Shown: piece after piece, positions 1 through 7,473 of the stretch
Layout: every line of letters starts with the position of its first letter
Numbering within the stretch: position 1 is the first letter of the stretch
DNA from: JAHDCJ01 sp039028895
GTDB lineage: Bacteria > Bacteroidota > Bacteroidia > Chitinophagales > Saprospiraceae
Assembly: GCA_039028895.1 (NCBI GenBank)
Contig: JBCCHF010000002.1
Location: 248,001-312,000, forward strand
DNA length: 64,000 nt
Direction of reading: 5' to 3'
Program-made: the position numbers and the translations under genes
Notes under the pieces: model-generated
What the model was told of the DNA's origin: nothing
Seen by the model: only the letters and a program-made list of their open reading frames with translations
Databases searched by the model: none

Positions 1-295
1 TGAACAATGTTATATCGATAAAACGGGGGACAAAGGTATATCGGTTGGTGAACGATCTTCGGTCATCATAAAGTCTGCAACTATTCTGAATTCACCTGTA
101 GGAGTAGCCTCCAAAGACCTCTCAAAAACAATTATTGAGCAAATTGATCTTGAAAATTGTACGACAGGGTTTTCTGCTTACAGGAAAAAACCGGAATTTG
201 GCGGTGCAACGATTGAAGTCATTCAGTACAATGCTGAAAACGTCAAATCATTATTCCTCGTAGAACCTGGTTCAGAAATAAAAATGCCTGGCTAA
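1..295 (+). CDS. C-terminal fragment of a beta-helix-like protein, cut by window edge
   Basis: An open frame enters from the left edge and stops at TAA 293-295. The visible residues, including VGERSSVIIKSATILNSPVG and FGGATIEVIQYNAENV, have the short beta-strand turns of a right-handed parallel beta-helix tail. It ends two bases before a VTC-domain gene, so the two are very probably one transcript. In Bacteroidota, VTC-domain genes commonly sit beside CotH-kinase or large surface proteins, so this may be the end of a CotH-type or lamin-tail surface protein. That assignment is inference, because no catalytic motif lies inside the window. Confidence 0.6.
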   Translation, partial: EQCYIDKTGDKGISVGERSSVIIKSATILNSPVGVASKDLSKTIIEQIDLENCTTGFSAYRKKPEFGGATIEVIQYNAENVKSLFLVEPGSEIKMPG

Positions 296-297
296 AC

Positions 298-939
298 ATG
301 GATTTCCGATTCGAAAGAAAATATTTACTCGACAATCTTAGTCAAAATCTGCTAACACAAGCTGTTACGCTACACCCTGCTGGCTTCGTTAAAGCATATC
401 CTGACAGATGGATCAACAATATCTACTTTGACACCCCTGACCTGATAGCCTACCACGATAATGTGGCCGGAATTTCGAACAGAAGGAAATACAGGGTACG
501 CTGGTATGGTGCCGAGCCATTTACCATCAAGTCACCTAGATTTGAAATCAAGATTAAGGACAATCAACTGGGGAGTAAAGTTATCAAGTCCATTCCAGAA
601 TTTAGCCTTGATGACATCAGGAAAACCACGGATCATGTCAACAAAATGTCTGGCAGTTTCCTACCGCTTTATCCGACTCTGATGAATTCTTACCTGCGAT
701 CTTACTTCAAGACTACAGATAATAAATTCAGGATAACCGTTGATCGGTCAATGACTTATTTTTCCCTACTGAACGGCACGAAGTTTACCAGGTATAAGAT
801 CAAAGATGACCGGGCGATCCTCGAATTAAAATATGCCAGAGAGCTCGACCGCAAAACAGATCGTATCACCCAATTCCTTCCTTTTCGACAAACCAAAAGT
901 TCAAAATATATCACAGGGATGGAATTCACTTACCTATAG
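298..939 (+). CDS. VTC-domain (polyphosphate polymerase-like) protein
   Basis: The 213-residue protein opens with RFERKYLL and continues with INNIYFDTPDL, RRKYRVRWYG, FEIKIKD, FRITVDR and AILELKY. These are the charged tunnel strands of the VTC/triphosphate-tunnel fold, which binds nucleoside triphosphate and polyphosphate. No membrane segment or signal peptide is visible, so it should be cytoplasmic. The length fits a single-domain VTC protein. The ATG lies two bases after the upstream stop, implying translational coupling with a surface-protein gene. In family terms this would be polyphosphate synthesis or binding. Whether it polymerises polyphosphate here is not shown by sequence. Confidence 0.85.
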   Translation: MDFRFERKYLLDNLSQNLLTQAVTLHPAGFVKAYPDRWINNIYFDTPDLIAYHDNVAGISNRRKYRVRWYGAEPFTIKSPRFEIKIKDNQLGSKVIKSIPEFSLDDIRKTTDHVNKMSGSFLPLYPTLMNSYLRSYFKTTDNKFRITVDRSMTYFSLLNGTKFTRYKIKDDRAILELKYARELDRKTDRITQFLPFRQTKSSKYITGMEFTYL

Positions 940-942
940 CGG

Positions 943-1956
943 TTAGGTGCCGATTGAATCAAACATGTAAGCCCAGCAAAGATCGATAGTCGCTTCTATA
1001 CCTTTTTTATGCGTGCGTTCCACGCCATGTGATGCCGACACACCCGGACCGATCAACCCTACCCTGAAATCATTGCCTGCTCTCAAGGCCGCTGAGCCAT
1101 CGCTTCCGTAAAAAGGATAAATGTCTACTTCAAACGGGATTTCAAATTTCCTGGCCAGGTCAATCAGTTTTTTCCTCATCTCAAAATCGTATGGTCCCGA
1201 GGAGTCTTTTGCGCATATCGAGCACGCCGTTTCTTTACCAGAACAGCCATCCCCTACCACGCCCATATCGATTACCAGTAACTCTCTGACAGAACCCGAG
1301 TATCCAACAGTTCCGCCGTGTCCCACTTCTTCATAATTTGAAAAGAAAATTTCGACTGGTGTTGTTTTACCCTCTTCTGCCATACGCCTGGCCAATTCAA
1401 AAAGCACAAAACAACCTGCCTTATTATCCATGTATTTTGACTTGATGAATCCGCCTTCAAGTTCCTGGTAATGGGTCTCAAAGCAAACAAAATCACCTGC
1501 CATGACTCCTAGGGCTTCGGCTCCTTCTTTGTCGTCAATATTTTCATCAAGGCGGATATGCATGTTGTCTGGAATCCTGTCTTTTTTGGATAGGTCTTTA
1601 TTGACATGCACTGCAGGATTATCTAGCAACAAAGTTCCGGTAATGATCCGACCTTCGTGGGTGTACACCCTGCAATAAGCGCCTTCATAGGCATTTAGCG
1701 AAGGGCCGCCTATTTTCGAAATTCTAAGCGTACCATCACTCTTGATACTAGATACTATGCCGCCAAGCGTGTCGGTATGGGCTGCAATCGCTAACGTTGG
1801 TTGTGGACCAAACGCACACCGCACTGCTCCTTTGTTGGTGTATGTTGGTTCGAGTCCGTATGACTTAAGCAATGCAAAGATATACTTGCAGGCTTCAGCG
1901 GTAAAACCAGTAGGTGAATCAATGAGAACAAGTTCCTTGAGTGTAGTGTAATCCAT
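943..1956 (-). CDS. M42 family metallopeptidase (aminopeptidase/glucanase-like)
   Basis: This 337-residue cytoplasmic protein carries the metal-site pattern of family M42: HTDTLGG near residue 60 (His and Asp ligands), MDNKAG (bridging Asp), the EE pair in NYEEVGHGG (catalytic Glu and ligand), VIDMG (Asp ligand) and SHGVERT near the C-terminus (His ligand). All predicted dinuclear zinc/cobalt ligands are present, so it should be an active aminopeptidase. The family length is about 340-360 residues. It converges on the VTC gene with only three bases between the stop codons. Its substrate cannot be told from sequence. Some M42 members sit in osmolyte clusters, but none is seen here. Confidence 0.88.
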   Translation of the reverse strand: MDYTTLKELVLIDSPTGFTAEACKYIFALLKSYGLEPTYTNKGAVRCAFGPQPTLAIAAHTDTLGGIVSSIKSDGTLRISKIGGPSLNAYEGAYCRVYTHEGRIITGTLLLDNPAVHVNKDLSKKDRIPDNMHIRLDENIDDKEGAEALGVMAGDFVCFETHYQELEGGFIKSKYMDNKAGCFVLFELARRMAEEGKTTPVEIFFSNYEEVGHGGTVGYSGSVRELLVIDMGVVGDGCSGKETACSICAKDSSGPYDFEMRKKLIDLARKFEIPFEVDIYPFYGSDGSAALRAGNDFRVGLIGPGVSASHGVERTHKKGIEATIDLCWAYMFDSIGT

Positions 1957-2233
1957 GCTCTATGCGGATTTTATTTTGTCATAGAAATGTAAAGTCGATA
2001 AATTAAGTGACTTATTGGGGATTCCAAAAATAGACAGAAAAGCGAAAAGCCTATAAATTACCGACTCCTTTTACAATGAAATGTATATACGACGCCAAAA
2101 AGCTGTGGATGCCCTCCTTGCTTTATCAGTCGGGATATACTGGCTGTTAGATCTTCCAGATTTAAAGCCAGTGTAGCCAATCTTCTAGCGTTTGAATAAC
2201 CCTGCCATTTATTAACGCAAAATCATTTTGGCT

Positions 2234-4009
2234 ATGTTCAAACATGTTCTTTCTTTCGTACTCTTCTCACCATTTTTGTTATTTGCTTTAGCTGCAAATT
2301 GTCAAAGTTTCACCAAGATTACTGATATCAATAATCCTATTGTCGCGGACTCGCCAACAGGTGGTTATGCAGGAGCAAGCTGGATTGATTACGATAATGA
2401 TGATGATCTTGATCTGTTTGTCAATGCCGCCAATCTTTTCAGAAATGAAGGCAACGGGGTTTTCACTGAAGTTCAAAATTCAGGTATAACAGGATCATCA
2501 GGCCTTGGCAATGGCAACACCTGGGGAGATTTCAACAACGATGGCCATATCGATGTCTACCTTGCCAATTCTGCTTCCAAACTGTTTATGAATAATGGGG
2601 ATGGCACTTTTTCTCATGTCAATACCGGCGATATTGGGGGCAGCGTTAACGGTTGGGCCGCTGCATTTGGCGACTATAATAACGACAGTTTTATTGATCT
2701 TGTGATCACACACCCTTGTGGTTTTATTGGTACCTGTCACGCCAATTATTTTTTCGAAAATAATGGAGATGGCACATTTGACGAGATCACTGGTACTGAT
2801 GTAACCACAGGTAATGCAGCCTACACAGTAGCCAACTGGTCAGATTATGATATGGACGGCGATATCGACCTCTTCATCGGTAGTGGCGAAGTTGGATTCA
2901 CTTCCAAGGATCATATTTATATTAACCTCCTTACGGAGAATGGTTCAGCCGAACTGGATCGTTTAACAGGTGTCAATTTTGCTGATGATCTCAGGGATGG
3001 TCAGAATTGGAATTGGATAGACTATGATAATGACCGTGATCTGGACGGCTTTGTAACCAACTATAATAACAATGTCCCAAACAACTTTTACCGCAATGAT
3101 AATGGCACCTTTGTCAAGCTCACCAATGCGGATGTTGGTGCGGGCATGGTAAGTACCAACGGGCCCTGGCTCACCAACCTTTGGGGAGATTTCGACAATG
3201 ACGGTGATCTAGATGCAGTAGTTACCAATGACGGTGGTTTTGACAGGATGTATTCCAATAATGGAGATGGTACGTTCACAACTGTCTCTACACCATTTTC
3301 AAATATCTTCGGTACCACACGTGGGGCTACAGCAGGTGATTATGATAACGATGGCTTTCTTGACCTTTACATTCATGGCCCAAACAATAACTTAAAAGGT
3401 TTATATAATAACGATGGCAATAGTAACAGCTGGGTTAATCTTTGCCTGGAAGGAACTGTTTCAAATCGTTCGGCTCTCGGTGCACGTGTACATGCATTGG
3501 CTAACGTCAATGGTAATGACATTTGGCAATTAAGAGAGATCACGGCTCAATCCAGTTTTGATGGGATGAACAGTCTGAGAGTTCATTTCGGGTTAGGCAA
3601 TGCTACAATTATTGACTCTTTGGTCATTGAATGGCCTTCCGGAATGGTTGAGGAGTTTTCCGATGTTCAGCCAGAGAACTTTTATAAAGCCATTGAAGGA
3701 CAAGGATTCGGCCTGGTGACGTCATTAGAAGAGATTGCTCCATCAATAAATGGGACACTTAGGGTATTCCCAAATCCAACTGCCAATTCGGAACTCTACA
3801 TATCCTACAAATTTGACCAAACCAATGATGTCTACCTAGATGTCTATACCCTTAACGGAAAACGAATAACTGGCCTTTCAGGAGTGTTCAAAAGTTCTAA
3901 AGAGAGAGAAGTGCTGTTGAATACAGCAGAACTGTCCCAGGGAACCTATATCGTTACGGTTCAATCCGGCGGCAGTGTGCTCAACGAAAGGTTGGTTATT
4001 CTTTATTAG
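2234..4009 (+). CDS. VCBS/FG-GAP repeat, ASPIC/UnbV protein with T9SS type A sorting tail
   Basis: The likely start is ATG 2234 (MFKHVLSF), which gives a clean signal peptide ending near LAANC. A TTG six bases upstream is the alternative. Residues about 30-400 hold repeated calcium-binding blades of the type DYDNDGD-LDLY (for example DYDNDDDLDLF, DFNNDGHIDVY, DFDNDGDLDAV, DYDNDGFLDLY), typical of an integrin-like beta-propeller. An ASPIC/UnbV domain follows (SALGARVHA to VIEWPSG). The C-terminus starts VFPNPTAN and ends LSQGTYIVTV...LVILY, a type A T9SS sorting domain. It should be secreted and surface-anchored or released through the Por/T9SS machine. The ligand is unknown. Confidence 0.9.
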   Translation: MFKHVLSFVLFSPFLLFALAANCQSFTKITDINNPIVADSPTGGYAGASWIDYDNDDDLDLFVNAANLFRNEGNGVFTEVQNSGITGSSGLGNGNTWGDFNNDGHIDVYLANSASKLFMNNGDGTFSHVNTGDIGGSVNGWAAAFGDYNNDSFIDLVITHPCGFIGTCHANYFFENNGDGTFDEITGTDVTTGNAAYTVANWSDYDMDGDIDLFIGSGEVGFTSKDHIYINLLTENGSAELDRLTGVNFADDLRDGQNWNWIDYDNDRDLDGFVTNYNNNVPNNFYRNDNGTFVKLTNADVGAGMVSTNGPWLTNLWGDFDNDGDLDAVVTNDGGFDRMYSNNGDGTFTTVSTPFSNIFGTTRGATAGDYDNDGFLDLYIHGPNNNLKGLYNNDGNSNSWVNLCLEGTVSNRSALGARVHALANVNGNDIWQLREITAQSSFDGMNSLRVHFGLGNATIIDSLVIEWPSGMVEEFSDVQPENFYKAIEGQGFGLVTSLEEIAPSINGTLRVFPNPTANSELYISYKFDQTNDVYLDVYTLNGKRITGLSGVFKSSKEREVLLNTAELSQGTYIVTVQSGGSVLNERLVILY

Positions 4010-4047
4010 AGAATTGCTTACTTTGCCCTCAAAAGGTGAAATAAGTT

Positions 4048-4890
4048 ATGACTATCAGGACAACCCAAAACTTGGTTTTATTCTTTTTCTTACTAGCTGT
4101 TTCTTCTTGCATTCCGAAAGGCGGAGAAGAAACAGCATCTTATTTACATATCGGTCATACCCGACTCTATGAAAAAGGGAACACGATTGACCCTGAAACA
4201 GAAAAAATCGAATTTACTAAATACGATATGATTTGGATAGGTGGCGACCTAATGGGGCATTCCACAGAAGACCGACCAACTTTAAACTACCTGGATAGTA
4301 TATTTTCATTTGCCGATCCTGATGTCATCTGGACTCTGGGCAATCACGATTATGACTACCACCCGGAGTGGATTCCGGAAGTAACCAATAGACCATTGTT
4401 TTACACGTCGCATAAAAATGGGATAACAATCCTTAATCTAGATTCTCAAAAAGATAGTTGCAGTATTTTGGGCAAGCAACTGGACATGGTGAAACAAGTT
4501 ACTGACACAATTTCCAGGTCAAGCCATTTAGTGGTGCTTACTCATAAGATGGTTTGGGTTTATGGCAATGATTCCCTCTCCACTCAGGCTAAATCAGTTC
4601 CTAATGCCGGATTTTGCGATCATTGCGGTTATGGAATAAACCCAAACAACTACTACTCAAATATTTACCCAATGTTACTGGAAGTAAAAAACAAAGGCAT
4701 TGAAGTCATTAATATTGCAGGAGATATCGGTGCAAAGGTAAAGTCATTTGAATATCTCGATGAAAACGACATCCACTTTCTGGCCTCGGGTGTCCGGTCT
4801 GGACATGATGATAGTATGGGCTTATTATTTAATCACAACCTGAAAAAAGGCACGCTTGAATGGGAGTTCAAATTACTGAAAGATTTGTAG
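4048..4890 (+). CDS. Calcineurin-like metallophosphoesterase lipoprotein
   Basis: A lipoprotein signal (VLFFFLLAVSSC, Cys about residue 21) is followed by metallophosphoesterase motifs: WIGGDLMG (GD motif), TLGNHDYDYH (GNHD/E motif), LTHK (late His) and NIAGDIG near residue 225. The expected first motif, D-x-H, reads as HIGHTR, so the usual first Asp is replaced by His. One metal position may therefore be altered. It probably acts in the periplasm, membrane-anchored by lipid. The gene lies 38 bases downstream of the T9SS propeller gene on the same strand. Substrate unknown. Confidence 0.75.
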   Translation: MTIRTTQNLVLFFFLLAVSSCIPKGGEETASYLHIGHTRLYEKGNTIDPETEKIEFTKYDMIWIGGDLMGHSTEDRPTLNYLDSIFSFADPDVIWTLGNHDYDYHPEWIPEVTNRPLFYTSHKNGITILNLDSQKDSCSILGKQLDMVKQVTDTISRSSHLVVLTHKMVWVYGNDSLSTQAKSVPNAGFCDHCGYGINPNNYYSNIYPMLLEVKNKGIEVINIAGDIGAKVKSFEYLDENDIHFLASGVRSGHDDSMGLLFNHNLKKGTLEWEFKLLKDL

Positions 4891-4929
4891 ACTAATGAAC
4901 CAGATTAGAGAAAAGCTCTCATTCAACAT

Positions 4930-5022
4930 CTTTGTGGAACTCTGTGATTGTCCTTTGTGATCCTTTGCAGTGAAAATAATCACCACAAAGTTGCGATTAG
5001 AGATGCGCAAAGACACACAAAG
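4930..5022. repeat. Degenerate CTTTGTG/CACAAAG intergenic repeat
   Basis: The convergent gap holds several copies of a short word: CTTTGTGGAACTCTGTG and CCTTTGTGATCCTTTG on the left half, then CACCACAAAG and CGCAAAGACACACAAAGG on the right half. The two halves are roughly complementary and could fold into a long imperfect hairpin. A related string occurs at 49768-49809. Similar cgcaaagac...caaagg strings are common between genes in Bacteroidota. It may act as a bidirectional terminator between the two converging genes, but there is no clean T-run. Confidence 0.45.
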
Positions 5023-5027
5023 GAGGA

Positions 5028-6005
5028 TTAAAATCTGGCAATGGGATTATCTTTGAAAATGGGGTCCCGGTTTTCAAATGAGGCTCTGGCTTCTTCTATC
5101 AGGTCCTCAATTTCTGTGCTATATCTTCTGGAATGGTGGATGAAATACACATTTTGGACTCCGGCTTTTCTTGCTACCTCACCAGAAGCTTGTGCTGTAC
5201 TGTGGTAATTTTTTTTTGCGAATGCTTCGTCAATTTTTCGATAATAAGCTTCAATAAAGAGTACATCAGCATCCTTGCATAAGTCAATGATCTTCTCATG
5301 ATTTGCCGATGAAGCTAAATGATCCATGACAAATCCTACTTTATACCCGGGTTTTTCGTAAAGCAAGTGAAAGAGGTCTTTGGCTCTGAAATCCTTTTCT
5401 CCAATATAAAATTCCATCTCAGGCAGATTTTGTCGGTATGCCTTTTTCAACAGGCTAATCCATGCCCCAGGAGCATAAGGGGTTTCCTTGATCTTTAGTT
5501 TGGTATTTTCCTGGAAAAGATAGGCTATGGAAGGAATTCCGTGATCAAGTATAGTGTAGGAAACTGAAAATTCTTCACCCTTAAAAATGGTATTGGATTC
5601 AAGGTTTTTGATAAAATTCAATTCCCATTTCGGTGGTTTTAAATGGTAGATTGCAATCCTGCCTTGTTCGTTTACTTCCCTGATTTCGTAAGTAATGGAA
5701 TCGGTTTCAATAAGATTCCATTGGTAACCTAACAACTTACCTCTAACATTTTCAGCAATACCTTTTGGCCCACAAATCGAATTCAGTTTACCTAACCCCA
5801 ATTGATGGCGCATAATGGTGTCAAAATTAATGAAGTGATCCACATGGGTATGGCTGATAAAGATTGCCCGGGTTTTGAGGCATTCCCCTGGCTTCAGCAA
5901 ACTGGCAGAACCACAGTCACAGAGATAATTCCATTTGTCATTATCAATGGTTAACATCAGACAAATGTCTTCATCCCATTTACTTTTCAAAGTGGCATGT
6001 ATCAT
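5028..6005 (-). CDS. RNase Z-like metallo-beta-lactamase-fold hydrolase
   Basis: The 325-residue protein contains the zinc motif HTHVDH (about residues 52-57). Later ligands include the Asp of MDHLASSAN and the C-terminal block YHSTAQASGEVARKAG followed by FIHHSRRY. That HST...A...H-x-S-x-RY arrangement is characteristic of the ribonuclease Z/ElaC branch of the fold. No signal peptide is present, so it is cytoplasmic. It differs from canonical RNase Z in the middle, where a flexible-arm region could not be recognised, so tRNA 3' processing is plausible but unproven. It is transcribed away from the next gene, with about 104 bases between starts. Confidence 0.75.
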   Translation of the reverse strand: MIHATLKSKWDEDICLMLTIDNDKWNYLCDCGSASLLKPGECLKTRAIFISHTHVDHFINFDTIMRHQLGLGKLNSICGPKGIAENVRGKLLGYQWNLIETDSITYEIREVNEQGRIAIYHLKPPKWELNFIKNLESNTIFKGEEFSVSYTILDHGIPSIAYLFQENTKLKIKETPYAPGAWISLLKKAYRQNLPEMEFYIGEKDFRAKDLFHLLYEKPGYKVGFVMDHLASSANHEKIIDLCKDADVLFIEAYYRKIDEAFAKKNYHSTAQASGEVARKAGVQNVYFIHHSRRYSTEIEDLIEEARASFENRDPIFKDNPIARF

Positions 6006-6109
6006 GGGGTTATGGCTTTTGACTGTGGAAAGTTAATCAAGACTACAGAAAGAGAAAGCGAAATCATGAAACTTTTTTAATTTTAGAATTAATTTAAACC
6101 AGCCTCGCT

Positions 6110-7450
6110 GTGCTAAAATCTATATTACAACTCCTGCTTACCATTCTGCCTATTGGGTGCATTTTAGGTCAATCGGAAGTTCGCCTGAACGATGTCTGTT
6201 CAGTCCAACATGATCAATTGATAGTGTTAATGTCGTCTGATGAGGATACAGAGGATTTGATATTCGAAATTTTGGATTCAGTTGGCATCAGGTCTACCTT
6301 TGAGATTTACGCCTCGAATGACATTGATGAAATTGCAGCACATTACAATGAGGAAACCAAAACTGGTTTTTTAATTCACCATCCAGCTATTTTCAAACGG
6401 AATGGAGATGATAAGGATTGGGCCGTAGTCACCAAATTAAGTCTTGGCATTTTTGGTGCCATGCAATTTGAAGAACTCAGAGACGCCTGGACTTGTAAAG
6501 ATAGATTTATAGAAGCTGATCGATTTGCAGGCCATGTGCTTTACAAAATGGGGGCGACCATCCAGGAAACCAAATCAGCTATCGCAAATGCTTCTCAAAG
6601 CGGAGCGTATAAATGGACTGAAACACGTCCGGAAAGGATAAATCGGGTAGAGGCCGGATGGGAAGATACCAAAGCCATTGAGACTGACCTGACCATGATG
6701 GCCCCTTCTCCAGAAGTAGCCCTGCCTCCCGGTCCGGAGGTTTCAAATCCCAAATCAGTTCGGCTTAATAATCATCTTATCCTTAAGCGAACAGGATATC
6801 CGATACTGGAAGAATCGTGGAACAGTGGCTACCAGATTAAGGAGTCCGTTTTTGCAAACGGCCAGTGGTATGTTGTTATGACCCCAAAAGGTGAAAACTT
6901 TCTTAGCCAGGCGATGCGATTACGCGCAAAATGGCCGGAAGATGATATCAAGAAATTCTGGGACAAGGATTACGATATTTCACGTGTTGATTATTATAAT
7001 AATGTTTGGTTCCTTTGCATGACCAGTACTGAAGGCGAGGTACTCCAGCGTTGGCGCACAAGGGTTAAATTCCCGGAAACAGAAATTGAAAAAGGATGGA
7101 ACCAGGGCTATTACATAATTGACATGTCATATGGAGATGGACTATATGCACTCATCCTTGATAAAAAACCCGACAACTATTACACACAGACCTGGATGCG
7201 GCGCAGCTATTTTCCTAAAGAGGAAATCAATGAACTCTGGGCAAAAGATCACAAAATCACCTTTTTAAAATATATCAATGGCGAGTATGTTCTGGTGATG
7301 ACTAAAATAGGTGAGAAGAAAGAACAGAAATGGTTCACTTCCAATACATTCCCAAGTGATATCATAGAGACCCATGAAGACCAGGGGTTTATGATCAGGT
7401 GCCTCAACTACGCTACTGATCAATGGATACTGGTCATGGAGGAAGAATAA
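6110..7450 (+). CDS. Secreted DUF7477-repeat protein with a degenerate zincin-like domain
   Basis: The start is GTG 6110, followed at once by a good signal peptide (LLLTILPIGCILGQ). Residues about 25-170 hold a region ending in RFIEADRFAGHVLYKMGAT. This matches the EAD-x-FAG segment that follows HExxH in M48-like zinc peptidases, but the place where HEIGHH should stand reads TKLSLGIF. The fold is therefore suggested without its zinc site. From about residue 215 to the end there are about five DUF7477-type repeats of 45-50 residues, built on FP-x-E-I-x-x-x-W-x-x-G-Y-x-I followed by a GxWYVVM-like strand. It should be exported. Function unknown; probably a binding protein. Confidence 0.65.
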   Translation: MLKSILQLLLTILPIGCILGQSEVRLNDVCSVQHDQLIVLMSSDEDTEDLIFEILDSVGIRSTFEIYASNDIDEIAAHYNEETKTGFLIHHPAIFKRNGDDKDWAVVTKLSLGIFGAMQFEELRDAWTCKDRFIEADRFAGHVLYKMGATIQETKSAIANASQSGAYKWTETRPERINRVEAGWEDTKAIETDLTMMAPSPEVALPPGPEVSNPKSVRLNNHLILKRTGYPILEESWNSGYQIKESVFANGQWYVVMTPKGENFLSQAMRLRAKWPEDDIKKFWDKDYDISRVDYYNNVWFLCMTSTEGEVLQRWRTRVKFPETEIEKGWNQGYYIIDMSYGDGLYALILDKKPDNYYTQTWMRRSYFPKEEINELWAKDHKITFLKYINGEYVLVMTKIGEKKEQKWFTSNTFPSDIIETHEDQGFMIRCLNYATDQWILVMEEE

Positions 7451-7473
7451 CTACCCAAACAACAATTCATGCT

